The notes under the pieces: generated by a model
Databases searched by the model: none
Seen by the model: only the letters and a program-made list of their open reading frames with translations
What the model was told of the DNA's origin: nothing
In this document: in pieces, positions 44,794 to 59,600 of the stretch
Numbering within the stretch: position 1 is the stretch's first letter
How the letters are laid out: each line of letters starts with the position of its first letter
Assembly (NCBI RefSeq): GCF_019059575.1
Contig: NW_024882991.1
Span: forward strand, 62,001-126,000
Direction of reading: 5' to 3'
Length of the DNA: 64,000 nucleotides
From: Amphibalanus amphitrite
Lineage: Eukaryota > Arthropoda > Thecostraca > Balanomorpha > Balanidae
Made by a program: the position numbers and the translations under genes

Positions 44794-46083
44794 AGTTCAG
44801 GTAGGTAGCCGATGAGGGCATCGCAAATCTCCGGGGCGACCGTTTAATTCCTTACCTTACCTTACCTTAATTTGATCGGAATTTAGAGGCCACTTGGCCT
44901 GTAGGGAACCGTTCTCATCGAGCTCTTGACATATTTGACCTTTCTAACTCCTATCAGGTATCCTGTACCTGATGTTTGCCCAGTGGGCATCCAGTCTTGA
45001 TTCACGATACATCTCCGGGGCGACCGTTTAAAAGGCGGGATGGCCTGTCAATGAATACAAATAGGATAAGTAGAAATTTACCATATCATACGTGCATTAT
45101 ACATGCAAATCGTACAACATGGTAGGTATTTTAAATGTGTGTTTATAATGGTTAATGATTAGTTGGTAAGCATCCATGACTTGTTGTCTATGGGTAAATA
45201 AAACCACGCAAGCTAAGATCAACTTTTTTATCAAAGTCGCACCTACCTGTCCCTATAACACCAAACACATGGCACAACTGAGTATACTCCCTCTCGGTCT
45301 TCCCTTCCTCTTACTATCCTCATCTATCCTATCCCCATCTGTCCAGCTTTTCACTATTCAATCCTGTTCTCGCTCCTCGCTTCATTATTGCGATATTGAA
45401 GGAACGCATCACTTAACCAGACCCCATGCCTCCATATTGCTCCTCGCCCTTTATTCCTACCCATCTTTCTCCATGCCCTCCTTACTTCCCTCCCCTCCCC
45501 TTTAACCTTCATCGACCACAGCTGAGGGGCAGAGAGGACTCACCATTCATGGTACGTACACTGACACCGGTCCCGGCCAACAAAAACCCTCCATGGACTG
45601 CCTCGGCCTTGGTCAGATTGAAGGACACGGGCCGAATCGGCGACATGAAAACGGTGCCGCGTTATAGAAGATGGTCTCTTCCCGGAAACGACTGGTGCGG
45701 TCATCTGTCATCAAGGTCAGCTTTTATCCATTAGGCACAACTGATAGTCCCGTGTCTTTATTTTAGGTATGGGCACGTTACAGAAACGGATGAGCCTATC
45801 GTTCATATTTTTATTTCAGCTCGTTCTTCTTGGCCGTCTGACGGTATCGATATCGTTACACCTCTAGAGACGAATGATACGTTTATTCATTGTACCTACA
45901 CGTAATGGGCAATGGCACAAATCTGCAGTCACGGATTTCATAGAGTCCACGGTAACCGACGAGGCACGTTCGTTTGTCCGATCATATAGACGGATTATTT
46001 TTTTTTTCTAATCCCTATATACGCGGGTAAGCTGCAGATTATTCACAGGTTTGAGGTAAACATATGTAGGAATGTTTGCATGG
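44794..46083. other. Non-coding interval with a possible minus-strand exon
   Basis: CTCCGGGGCGACCGTTTAA occurs twice (about 44831 and 45014), a small dispersed repeat. On the minus strand, about 45690-45550, GC-rich sequence starting MSPIRPVSFNLTKAEA and ending at a GTGAGTCC donor looks exon-like. No family is recognised and the upstream frame is broken. The rest shows nothing. Confidence 0.3.
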
Positions 46084-46091
46084 CTTCCGCC

Positions 46092-46404
46092 CAGGGCATA
46101 TTTTAACAATTTTTAACTGCGTCCCAAAGTTGAGCAGAGGGCACGTGCTATGACTAAGGGCACAGGGCAAGGAACAGACTAGGGCACTGAGGAGGGCAGA
46201 AAGTAGGGCAGGGCAAGTCACACGGCATGGCACAGGACATTTTAGAGGGAAGGGTACAGGTCAGGGCACACATTAGGGCACAGGTCAGGGAACCGGACGG
46301 CACAGGGCAGGGACGCAGTGGGTCAAATCAGCAGGGGCTACGTCCCAAGGCGAGGGGGCTGCGTCCCAGAATGGGACGCAGTAAGTGCCTTAAAATATGC
46401 CCTG
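46092..46404. mobile_element. hAT-like MITE
   Basis: A 313-base element with inverted ends CAGGGCATATTTTAA and TTAAAATATGCCCTG and a perfect 8-base duplication CTTCCGCC (46084-46091 and 46405-46412). A CAGGG start with an 8-base duplication is characteristic of the hAT superfamily. The subterminal ACTGCGTCCCA is also inverted (TGGGACGCAGT). The interior is a degenerate AGGGCA-rich tandem repeat. No coding capacity. Confidence 0.85.
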
Positions 46405-47368
46405 CTTCCGCCACCCAAAATGTGGGTCACTGGAAAACTGGGATGCGATCCTTTTCATTCAGATAGCAATGCCTCGGTCGGATTTACTAAAGTGGGTATA
46501 CGTTTTTGCTTTCTTTTTCTGATGGAAACGTTTATATACTTTAACTATGCTTAATTGGTGAGAGCCCATTGTTTTTAGTTTTTATACAACACACTCTGTT
46601 GTACTTGAAATAATGATACGCCTGATAATTAAGGTGTCGATATTAATACTTAGGATTCGTCTTTAACGAGAGCCCTCTTTAAATGCGGTTATGTTTTGCG
46701 ACCAGTTTGATTATGCAAACCGTTGTAAATGGGTTAGAAACAATAGCACCAACAACATTTTCACACAGGGAATAAAGAACTTTCGGCCTACGCCACTAAC
46801 GAAGATTTAATCACTTCTGATTAGGGTTGAAACACAGCATCTACAGTCCACACCCTTCACTCAACTCAAACAACCACCAAAAACAGACATCACGCTGCCC
46901 AAGTAAAATGGCGAGAGCTGAATGACACGTGACCTGCAGTGAAACATGACCTAGCGGCACAGGTCACGTGACTAAATGAGCGCTTAAATTGACCACAGTC
47001 GCTGTCAAAGCTCTAGTTGTCATTTTACAGCCGGCAGGATCCAGCCAGCTCAAGCTTGCAAGACCTGTTAAGACTTTCGACGGGCCGCTAGTGCAGCATG
47101 TGGTGATAGACGTGTATTTGGAGACGTTCACGACTCATATTGTCGGGCATCGTTGGATCATTTCCGGAAGATTTGGCAGTTCTTGACAGTCCCTTCGACG
47201 TCGTCTCCACCCCTACCAGTCCAAAACATTTCAAATAAGTCCATCGAGCTCCGTACCACTCGGTAACTATTTGTAGAAATCCATCACAGTCCGCACCAGT
47301 CTTTCCGGGCATTCCCATCCCGTCTTATCTTACATTTTCCCAACCCGTTCCATCCTACATTGTTCGTC

Positions 47369-48725
47369 ATGAGCTACAGTCCCGCCTCGTACACCCTGCT
47401 GGGTATCTCTCTGACCCTGGCCACCCTCTCGCTGATCGGTACCGGCGGGGTCAAGTGGTGGTACCTCAAGGAGATCAGCAAGGCAGACAAGTACGACGAT
47501 GACAGGGAGGACAGGGTAAGAGACGAACGGTAGCGCAGCACTTAAAGCGGCTGTGTGTTGCTTCTTGAACCGCGGAACATATTATTTGTCGCATTATTTA
47601 ATCGAGTTGATAATTTTTCGATCTGACCGTCACTCCCTCAATGAACTAATTTGACCCAAACTTTGGGTAATATCTGAAAAGGGTATTCACCATTTGGAAA
47701 CTAATCAAAGAAAAGTTACATTGAAACATTCTGCAAATGCTAGTTAACTTCTAGGCGTTCAACAATGAACCCTCACTGTCCTATCGCCACGCATTTACCG
47801 CTTATTCTCTATATTCACCGAGTGTCATCACCGTTGCCAGATATCCGCCACATGTCAGTCCTCTGCCGAGTCAGGGGACGACGCGTCCGCCGGCCTGGAC
47901 CTGCGTCTGACCCAGTACTACCGGGACGACGACGATCGGGTGGTCATCGATGGGGATATCGATAGGAACAGTGAGTCAGGGAGGGAGGGACTGGGGAGAG
48001 AGGGGAGAGGGAGGGTGGAAGGGAGGGAGGGGAGAGAGGGAGGGAGGGGAGAGTGGAAGGGAGAGAGTGACTTGAGCCTGTAGTGCTACCATTTGTCCTA
48101 TCGACTTCGACTTCGCAAAAAATACAAATTTTTGTGGCAAACATTTTTCTACATATTAGCTTTATTTACTCTTCTCGAGAAAAATTATATATTTTCTCTT
48201 TTTAGATGCCGACGGCCTGCTCCAAGTTCTGCTTTCGACTGATTCGTCTTGCTCGAGTCCTTCCAACTTCATTGCTAGCATTTTCTCCAGTGGCAAGTGA
48301 GTTCATTTTATTTTATTTTCAATAACAAGTGCTGATATAAACGGTTTTGTATAAACATGCCAATGCGTAATGTTGTATGACTAAATGACTTCAATAAGAT
48401 TGAATTTTACAGTAGAGCAGTACCATTCATGGTTGAGCGAGCCATTGCTATTATAGCTACGATTGCATCACCTAATGAGCTGAAATGCCATAGTCTGAGT
48501 GTGAATTTAGGAATGACTTAGTGGGCTCACTATAGTCCCTCACTCCACCTTCCTCTCCCCTCCCACAGCGGCGACAACTCTGAGATCGAGGACTGGACCA
48601 TTCCCCGGGACCAGCTGGAGGACCTAGAGGACGCCATAGGGGACGCCATAGTGGTACGAGACTCAGGGAACGACCAGATCGGCTGCTGCATCATCCGGCG
48701 GCGGCGCTCAGACTTCGACGACTAG
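47369..48725 (+). CDS. Small membrane-anchored acidic protein, unknown family, four exons
   Basis: Exons 47369-47515, 47841-47970, 48206-48296 and 48569-48725 have consensus GT-AG borders and join in frame to 525 bases, 174 residues. Exon 2 could alternatively start at 47859, dropping six residues in frame. The N-terminus SYTLLGISLTLATLSLIGTGG (residues about 7-27) is one hydrophobic segment followed by VKWWYLKEISK. This suggests a signal anchor with residues 28-174 on one side of the membrane. The rest is strongly acidic (KYDDDREDR, YYRDDDDRVV, EDLEDAIGDA) with a short basic cluster (IIRRRRSD) before the terminal DFDD. I do not recognise the family. Four consistent splice junctions with retained phase argue for a real gene. 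The sequence before exon 1 (47180-47360) is presumably promoter and 5' UTR. Confidence 0.7.
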
Positions 48726-49350
48726 AAACGACGGTGCCGGGTACTCAACCACTGGCAAGTGGAGATACGATGTTACTGTAACGGCCAGGAGAGCTATAAT
48801 AAGTCGAGAGTTTTGTTATGAAGTTCTTGAGGCTGAATAGAAGCTGTGCTCCTGCTTACATGAGCTATGCTATTAATCGTTCAATCATTTGAGATGTTAT
48901 GCCAAATGTATGTCGCGATGTGGTGCATATAATGTTCTTGGGTGATTGGAGAAGAATATTTAAATGTGTTGGGTGCACTATTTAATTTCCACTATTTATA
49001 GATGCAGTGTCCGTCCAATGATCATATGGTGATGGCGAAGGCCATATGTGTAGGCCGGTGCTACTGGGTGAAATAGCAATGTGTCTGACATGCTAGTGAA
49101 CTTCCGATGGTAGTTCTATTTATGCTAGACTAACATAACGATCCGTTTTTTTTTCTGTACGTTTTGTGCGTGATCAGCTAACGATTTGTGACAGCATGAG
49201 ATATTGATGTAACCGACAGAATTAAAAAGGTTGCGATACGATACCTCTTTGTAACACAAGGTTTATGAAGCAATCAAGACAGTGCTTAGAGCGTGCACAG
49301 CGCACACTGACTGAGCCCTCAAGCACCTCAAATTTTGTTTACTGAACTTC
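48726..49350. other. 3' flank of the small acidic protein gene
   Basis: AT-rich non-coding DNA, probably including the 3' UTR. No canonical AATAAA was found close to the stop. ATTAAA at 49222-49227 is a weaker candidate. Confidence 0.35.
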
Positions 49351-49476
49351 TACTTATCAACTGTTTCTTTAACAATGCAAATCATCGGTCTTAGCCAATA
49401 TATTCCCCCTTCGCCACCATTTTTATTCAAGCGATTGCACGGTCTGAAACAATTTATTAGGCCGAACACGTTCAAC

Positions 49477-49647
49477 TTAATCGCTATCCAACTCCTGAAG
49501 CTGATATTCATTAACCATGGATTGCACGGTGACCCCATCGGGCACCATTTGTATGCCTTCTGCAGCGGCACAAATTGTATGGCTCCCCTGCCACCACTGT
49601 TGCATTATTTGCTCCTCGTTTTGCTCGTCTCCTCCCGTAAAGTACCA
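49477..49647 (-). pseudogene. Short degraded minus-strand coding remnant
   Basis: A minus-strand frame of 56 codons reads IMQQWWQGSHTICAAAEGIQ then MVPDGVTVQSMVNEYQLQEL and stops. Upstream, the neighbouring frame reads YNVTSDGTLREET, suggesting a frameshift. Two AATAAA-like signals follow the stop (about 49456 and 49426). It looks like the 3' end of an old retroposed or transposon gene. The family is not recognised. Confidence 0.3.
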
Positions 49648-49859
49648 TCACTCGTTACATTATACACGGCGCATACACCGCCCCATTTGGCGCTGATCCC
49701 TAATAACGTCATCACGACCGGCTCACCAGTCGTGCAGGGTAGAGGTGCCGCCCTATCCCCATTACGACACTGCAGCAGCCCCTCTCTGGGGTCAGGTCAG
49801 CACTGTAATGCAGAGAAGATAGGGCGGGGCCCGCTGGAACCAGTTTAGTGCGGGTCATT

Positions 49860-50778
49860 GCAAGTGAATCTCTGTGTGCGCCTGGCTTTGGCTGAGCCCC
49901 ACTTTCTTTACTTTCTCGGACTTCCACCGAGGAAGCTTTTTTGTGTAACACACAATGAGCGTCGCCTCACATGCGCTCGTTTAGACGTGTAAGTACCATT
50001 CTCTCTAAACGGCTCGCCATATGCCTAAAGTTTTGAGGTTTCAATATCAGCATCTTCTGACCACAAACGATGGCGATGAGTCGATGACACGTATTCGGCT
50101 ATGAATAATATTCTCTAGCCATATGACGTCTGTCAGAGCTTCATTCCTAGAGAGCCATCTGTCAGCGCGCATCGAAGAAGAAACCGTTTACAATCAAACA
50201 TGAAGTGATTAAAGCGAGGTTTCTTTTGTTAATGACACAAAGTACGTTTAACTCGGTCAACTATCTGCTGATAACCACCCTGACTTTGGCTATGAAAGGT
50301 CTGATGCTACACCCCTAAAGCTCCGAAGCTTCGACAGCCACGACGCCCGACAGACCTTGGCCAGAAGACAGGTTCATTAAGCACCTACGAACGTGGGTTA
50401 ATTACAATGCTAATGTATTCATTCTTTGGAGTCAAAACGCGTAAACTGGCACCTTGACCGCCTCTCTGAGTGAAGGAAGAGAGTGTTACTGGGTGGTCAA
50501 TACTCATGCATAAATCTAAGTTTCTTGAAGGTGCACCAAACACATGTGCTCATGCATGTTTCATGAGAATCCGCTGTCGAAGAGTGCTGTTGCGTCACTG
50601 CTTTGTCTCTTGATTATTGTGAGCGTGTGCCTGCAACCTCCTGCAACGTGTAGGATTCCGTTTCAGGAATCCGAAACGAATGGGAATGTCGCCACGCGTT
50701 TAATTGTTGCACGTGGGAACTTCCGCATTCAGCTTTACGCAACTTTACTAATGACTTTCAGCAGGTTGTCGTTACTAA
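49860..50778. other. Interval with no recognisable feature
   Basis: Mixed DNA without splice-bounded exons, inverted ends or tandem repeats that I can support. Confidence 0.4.
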
Positions 50779-51290
50779 AGGCCGCCGTCCACTGCGACGT
50801 AATTCCGTCCGGAGTCCGTCCGGAATGTCGCCGCATCCGGTCCGGATGCGGTCCGGATGTGGTCCGGATGCGGAGAGCTAATAAATGTTTCCCATCACTT
50901 ATTACCAAATAAAATATTGCAAGTAACCAGCAGCGAATACTCTTGCCATTCTAAGGAAATAATTTTTACTTACTTCATGATGATCGAGTTCCAATTCTTC
51001 GTACAATTCACAATGTTTGCCTCCGATACGGCCCCAAACCACGTCTGTTCCGGACGTTCCGGATGCGTTTTCCGCAGAAAAGTTCAACGCGTCGGACATC
51101 ACTCTTCCGTCTCCGTAGCAACCGCATCCGAAACGCATGCGGAGAGCTGACGGAAAATCAACAGCTGATTGCCGTTCGGATGCGGTCCGGACGGAGCGCA
51201 CACGATTTCCGTACGGACCGGATGCGCCCATAGGGTTCTGTGTTAAATTCCGTACGGACCGCACGCGTTCCGCACAGTGGACGGCGGCCT
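50779..51290. mobile_element. MITE with AGGCCGCCGTCCACTG ends, TAA target
   Basis: The left end AGGCCGCCGTCCACTG and right end CAGTGGACGGCGGCCT are exact complements, flanked by TAA on both sides (50776-50778 and 51291-51293). The inside edges carry repeated TCCGGATGCGG and GTCCGGA words, partly inverted between the two halves (GGATGCGGAGAGCT appears on both). The length of 512 bases with no frame makes it non-autonomous. A 3-base TAA duplication fits PIF/Harbinger or a related superfamily. Confidence 0.78.
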
Positions 51291-51654
51291 TAAGACTTGC
51301 AAGTTTTTGATGAGATATTCGCCGGGAAATAGGCCGATAGCGCTTACAATGCAGTGGAAAATCCCACGCGACTAGTAATATCATTCATACCCATGCATAA
51401 CTCAAACCCATCTATAAATTACCCAAGGTCATATTCTGCCTCATTTAACATCCAGTCCCGCCTAAGCACCATGTTTGTCAAAGCGTGACGCCCTTCCCCC
51501 GTCTCGACGGGCTCGCGGAAGTTGGTCCGTCTCCCACGCTAGTTCCAATCATAAATCACCGTCCCACCGTCCGTGACCGCACTCAGCTGTTGGTCTGAGG
51601 TCTGAGGGATTGATTCTGGGCAGGGGACACGTCCCCATGGACTCAGAAAGCCGG

Positions 51655-51900
51655 TAGGACGGCGGATTGTAAACGGTGGACGCCGGACGGTGAGCGGTAG
51701 AAGGAAGACACCAGGCGGTGGAAGGTTTAAGGTGGGCTGTCTACCGATGTTGGACGGCAGACGTTGAGCGGTGGACTACCTGAAGAGTGAGGATGGTAAA
51801 CGTTGGGAGGCGGACGGCAGATGTTAGACGGTGGACCGATGGACAATGGACAGTGGAGGATAGACGGTAGACGGTGGACGGCGGACAACAATGAACAAAC
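51655..51900. repeat. GGTAGACGGTGGACGGCGGAC degenerate minisatellite
   Basis: Irregular tandem repeats of GACGGTGGAC / GGCGGAC words upstream of the sulfotransferase-like exon. Units of roughly 10-20 bases, strongly purine-biased on the plus strand. Confidence 0.6.
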
Positions 51901-52385
51901 GGTGGTCGATGGACTGCGGAAATCCGACGTGGGCGTCCGATTTCAATTCCGGCGCGCTGGGCGGCGGTCGGCAGAGGAGTGACGGCCGGCAGACGGCGGC
52001 CCCTTCCCGCCTCCGGCAGTGTCAGTGCAGCACTCCGAGCCCGCCACACCACTCACACTTTCGCCACGGCGCCCTTGAGTGGACGATCGGCGCGCGGCGC
52101 GCAGGCTGACCCATTTGTAGTGGCCACTCGGCGGTGCGCTCGGCCGCACCGGCTCCGAGCCTGCTCTCCGCCTCTGTCTCTGACAGAGGAAGGGAGGCTC
52201 CTGTCGGCGCGCCCGCTCTGCCCCCCGCGCCGTCTCTCAGTCGGCCGCCGACTGCCGCCACTCAACCGCCTCTCCTGCCGGGGCGCGGCCTCTCCACCAT
52301 CGCGCCGCCGTCGTCGTTGGCGACACCCGTCGTCGTCGACACACTTCCGTCGGCGCCGACGATCCGTGTCGGCTCCGACGCGACG

Positions 52386-53090
52386 ATGGGCCGCCTCGTG
52401 GAGGTGCGGAGGCGGCCCGGTGGTGCGACGGCAGCTCTACACGTGCTGACGGTACAGCGGTGTGCCGCTGCTTTCGTTGTGGTTCTCTCCTACGGTGCGC
52501 TGTTATGGGTGATGTATTCCGTGTGGTTGCGAGACGTGAACCCAGAGGAGGATTTACGCCCGGGTCCGGCCACTCTACCTGTGGACTATGAGATGTATCG
52601 GACTTCTGAACGCGCGCGGGCCGAGCGCAGGGCAACATACAGTGCAGGGAAACTGATTGAGGGATACAGTGCACAAACTGTGGACAGTGTGGGATATGGT
52701 GGTGAGGGAAGGGATGTTGTAAACTACAGAACGAGTGTACGTGGTGAGGACGCTTCCAGGAGCGAGGGTGGCCACCTGATTGACTCCGATGACGGGAACG
52801 ACTTTGAGGACAACCTAGTGGAGTTTGAAAACGACGGAGACGAAGATGAAGCCTTTGAGGAAGAGGAGGACGAATTCGAGGACGAATTTGAGGAGGAGGA
52901 GGAGGAAGAAGAGGACGAGGACACGGAGCCTCCCCCAAATCGACGTCTGCTGGTGTTTAACAGTGTGCCCCACACAGGTAGTGAAGTGATCACTCTACTG
53001 CTGCGCTGGCTGGCCAAACAGAACGAATTCCAGTTCGCCCAGCTGAGGACGGAGGCCAGCAAGGAGGGACCGCTGGACTCGGCGGAACAG
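52386..53090 (+). CDS. First coding exon of a 2-O-sulfotransferase-like type II Golgi enzyme (partial)
   Basis: Encodes 235 residues before a clear GTGAGT donor at 53091. The ATG at 52386 gives a short basic tail, then a signal anchor (about 24-50, FVVVLSYGALLWVMYSVWL), the type II topology of Golgi sulfotransferases. An upstream in-frame ATG at 52134 would add 84 Ser/Pro-rich residues and seems less likely. The stem ends in an extreme acidic tract (about 145-183, mostly E and D). The last part, LLVFNSVPHTGSEVITLLLR, resembles the 5'-phosphosulfate loop region of uronyl 2-O-sulfotransferase, pipe and heparan sulfate 2-O-sulfotransferase (FNRV-x-K/C-x-GS...LLR). The usual Lys of that loop is His here. 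These enzymes transfer sulfate from PAPS to uronic acids of glycosaminoglycans. No downstream exon is recognised in the window, so the next intron is probably over 10 kb. Confidence 0.65.
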
Positions 53091-55500
53091 GTGAGTAACG
53101 GGGGATAAAACAGGTATGAGATGTGATAAACAGATAAGGTTTAGGGGACGTAATTTAAGCTAAAGAGCTAGCAATGAATTTTTATCTGCACTTGATGCTC
53201 TATTTCTTTTCTTTTTTTGAAACGTCGATGAAGTTTCAGCATCAAAACTCAAGAAAATCAAGCACAGACAAGATAAACCATGCCCGAACAATTACATAGC
53301 ATCCATTTGGATGGAGAGTCTTCAAAAAACTTATTTAAAAAAAATCATGTGAAGGGATATAAGTCACTAACGAACCAAGCAGTAACCAAAAAAAAAACAC
53401 TCACAATGCAGAGACTGCAACGAAATGCGCTATCCTAACGTAGACTGCATCTCATCATAAGTCACTATCGCCAATACAAACACAATTGAGACTGCAATGC
53501 AGCATACCCTCCTAGTGACCGCATCTCATCACAGGTCACTAGCACTAATACAAACAATACGGAGACTCCAATGTAGCACACCACTCTAACCAGCGACTGC
53601 ATCTCATCACAGGCCACTAACACCAATACATCCCAAACGGACCGGCGTGGCGTAAAGACGACAGGCATTTTATCGTGACGTTCTGGCATCCGTAACGGCT
53701 GCGTCACGCAGCAGACTGCGTATGTAGGACTCTGTGATCTGGGCTGAGGCGTGAAGCAGGCATCAAATCATCCAAAACGGGCCCGTTCAGTGGTCGGATG
53801 CCTGGTGACGAGAGGCTGCACCCTTCAATATGCGTGATTAAACTTCACTAACTCGCGGTTGAAGTTAGCTGAAGGTGCGGGGATTTTGATGGGTCACGTA
53901 GCTCAGCTTTAGCCAATTGATATGAATTAGGGCCGCGGCCTTTGGATGGACTTTTGATGAGAAGGTTCGCCGGGTCAGGTGGCCAGGTCGGTGGGCGGTT
54001 TTGATGACCGGGTCGCTAAGCTCTTCATTGTCTCGCAGATGGAGCGTGTGGTAATTAGTGCCAATTTGGGACGGGTGACCTAGTCCGGCTATTGTGCTGT
54101 CCCTCATGGTCAGCGTCTGACTCTCACGGTGGTTCCGTGACCTTAACCACTCTTGTTTTATCTCGCGGGCGCCGAGTGGAAGGTCTGCTTCAGGTAGACA
54201 TTACATCTCTACCTTTATTCAAAGTGCAATTACCTAACTGGTGCATGTCTTAAGTTCGAATCCGGCAACTTGACAGCCTGAGTGTCTGGTGTCTATTTTT
54301 CGTAGACATCTCTAACACCAGTATTTATGGTATTCATTCCTCATTATCTTAGGTATTTGTGGATACCATAAAATGCGCAAGGCGCTGGTAGCGTGGGTCG
54401 TCGTCATCCGGTGCACCAGTCTCAGCCACGGGCAGATAATTAGCTGTCGAAAGTGTGACGTAACGTAACGGGCGGCTCACGGTACTCTCCGCTCTCCGAT
54501 CTTATCTGACGATGTTATTTAGTCTGGATCGCGCTACACCGTGTCAAATAGTAGCGTGGTCGCGTAAGTAATGGACACAAATTTTAACGCATTTCGGTGG
54601 CACAGCTTATAGCATTAGAGACGTGGTTTGTTTAGGTCTTAGAAACAACGCACGTTTCAAGCAAAATAGCGTAGCATTTGATGATCGATATTCAATTGGC
54701 ATTTGAAGTCTATAGGCGTTGCACTTTGATGACTTGTGCTTATAAGATTTAATAAAGTTTCTGATCAAACGTTAGAAATACAGAAGGTTAAGCAAACTGC
54801 TACTCACAGGTATGGACCTATATAGTTTCCAAAGATAAGAATCCTGACCTAAATGAATCTAAACAGCTTCGGCGCTGGACCGACGTTATCTAAACCAACT
54901 GTCCATCACGATCCACGCATGGGGCTATGATTACCAGTTGATACGCGAACATGCAGATAAATAGGTCACAAAGAGACTTCAAAAATGATACACCTTATAT
55001 CGATCACCACGGATGTCGCATTTATCAAGGACGCTAGAGAAAAAAAGGAGAGCGATCAAAATTGTCTTCCTTTTTCGTGAGACAAAGGAGAACGTTACCT
55101 GAATCTAACCACAGCCATCACTTTGAAGGCCGAGTTGCGAGTTTAGTAGGTATGTCCTTTGTCTTTTTGTCGGATTCCTCCGCCATGTGTGACCATCCTC
55201 GGAGTCAGCCTCACTGAACTAACCGGCTGGAAAATGAAAACAGATGGGTGTTATCGCCGCTTCACGCCGACTGCCCGCCTGTGATGGACGAGACCGGAAT
55301 GAGACCTCCGACCGTGCCGCGAATCTGAACACATACATCACAGGAGTGTTCAGGGTTACAGGGACGATTGAGGCCCTGACTGAGTCTGACGGCTGAGAGA
55401 CAGGACGCAGAGAGAAACAACGCGGTCAACCTCACTGCAGTCGAGCTCGATGTGTAATTTTTCCATGGTTCACCTCTCCTCTTTCATTCTGCCTTTCCTC
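53091..55500. other. Presumed first intron of the sulfotransferase-like gene
   Basis: No exon recognised. 53405-53640 holds a tandem repeat (separate entry). GTTCGAATCC at about 54254 resembles a tRNA B box, but no cloverleaf surrounds it. Confidence 0.4.
53405..53640. repeat. Three-copy tandem repeat of about 85-90 bases
   Basis: Three similar units each contain AGACTGCA(A), GACTGCATCTCATCA(C/T)A, AGTCACTA-type words and CCAATACAAACA. Degenerate, within the presumed intron. Confidence 0.7.
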
Positions 55501-55535
55501 CCTCTTTAAATCTACATATCCTACCCCTCTTTCTC

Positions 55536-55539
55536 TCTC

Positions 55540-55582
<43 letters not shown>

Positions 55583-55660
55583 ATTTCTTCTCTATCCTCT
55601 GTCTTTCACTTTTTTTTCTCTCTCTCTATCTCTCTCTCTCTCCTCTCTCTCTTTCCTTCC
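55536..55660. repeat. Interrupted (CT)n pyrimidine tract
   Basis: CTCTCT runs with TTTC and TATC interruptions. Confidence 0.85.
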
Positions 55661-58451
<2,791 letters not shown>

Positions 58452-59600
58452 CCCAGCCAGCCTTCCCAAATGGGGCCCATATGGGCCCCAAGTGGGCAGC
58501 AAACTGGGGCCCATCTGGGCTGCCCACTTGGGGCCCAGATGTGTTTGTCATGGGCGTCCAACTGGGTCCCATATGGGCAGCCCAGATGGCCCCATATGGG
58601 GCCCAGCCGGAGCACATATGGGTCCCACATGGGCTTTCCCAGCCGGGACCCACATGGGTATAATTGAAGAATCCCACATGGGGCCCATGTGGGTTCGAAA
58701 TGGGACCCATATGGGGCCCAGCCGGGGCACATATGGGTCCCACATGGGCTTTCCCAGCCGGGACCCACATGGGTATGATTGAAAAATTCCACATGGGGCC
58801 CATGTGGGTTCGAAATGGGACCCATATGGGGCCCAGCCGGGGCACATATGGGTCCCACATGGGCTTTCCCAGCCGGGACCCACATGGGTATAAGCGAAAA
58901 ATCCCACATGGGGCTCATGTGGGTTCGAAATGGGACCCATATGGGGCCCAGCCGGGGCACATATGGGTCCCACATGGGCTTTCCCAGCCGGGACCCACAT
59001 GGATATAAGCGAAAAATCCCACATGGGGCCCATATGGGTTCGAAATGGGACCCAAATGGGGCCCAGCCGGGGCACATATGGGTCCCACATGGGCTTTCCC
59101 AGCCGGGACCCACATGGGTATAAGCGAAAAATCCCACATGGGGCCCATGTGCGTTCGACATGGGACCCATATGGGGCCCAGCCGGGTCCCATATGGGCTT
59201 TCCCAGCCGGGACCCAAATGGGTATAAGCGAAAAATCCCACCTGGAGCCCATGTGGGTTCGAAATGGGACCCAGCTGGGACCCATACCCAGCCCACATTA
59301 TTACCTTGGCCCCACATGGGGCCCAGGTGGGCCACTTGGTGGGACCCATGTGGGCAGCCCATGTGGGGCCCACATAAATTTGTCCCTGGGTAAATGGTGG
59401 GGCCCACCTGGGCTGGCTCACGTGGGCTCAAGGTGGGTACCATATGGGGCCCACCTGGGCTGGCCCACATGGGCTCAAGATGGGCACCATATGTGGCCCA
59501 CCTGGGCTGGCCCACATGGGCTCAAGGTGGGTACCATATGGGGTCCACGTGGGCCAGCAGATGTGGGCCCTAGGTGGGCCCCATGCTGGCTCACCTCCCT
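58452..59600. repeat. CCCATATGGGGCCC palindrome-rich array with 115-bp tandem units
   Basis: From 58664 to about 59240, five copies of a 115-base unit (anchored by TGGGTTCGAAATGGGACCC and TTTCCCAGCCGGGACCCACA) repeat with few changes. Flanks at 58452-58660 and 59240-59600 are looser variants. Nearly every 15-20 bases contains a self-complementary CCCATATGGG, CCCACATGGG or GGGCCC word, so single strands could fold extensively. Open frames exist in several frames on both strands (MGPTWAFPAG-type peptides) and are not genes. Confidence 0.9.

Noticed and set aside
49375..49848. 157-codon plus-strand frame
   Set aside because: It has no domain. The opposite strand looks more protein-like, with a stop followed by polyadenylation-like signals.
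51979..52385. Start of the sulfotransferase-like protein at the ATG at 52134
   Set aside because: The extra 84 residues are low-complexity Ser/Pro in GC-rich promoter-like DNA. The ATG at 52386 gives the usual short cytosolic tail of a type II enzyme.
54230..54290. Possible tRNA or tRNA-derived SINE around GTTCGAATCC
   Set aside because: Only a B-box-like sequence is present. I could not form an acceptor stem or find an A box at the right distance.
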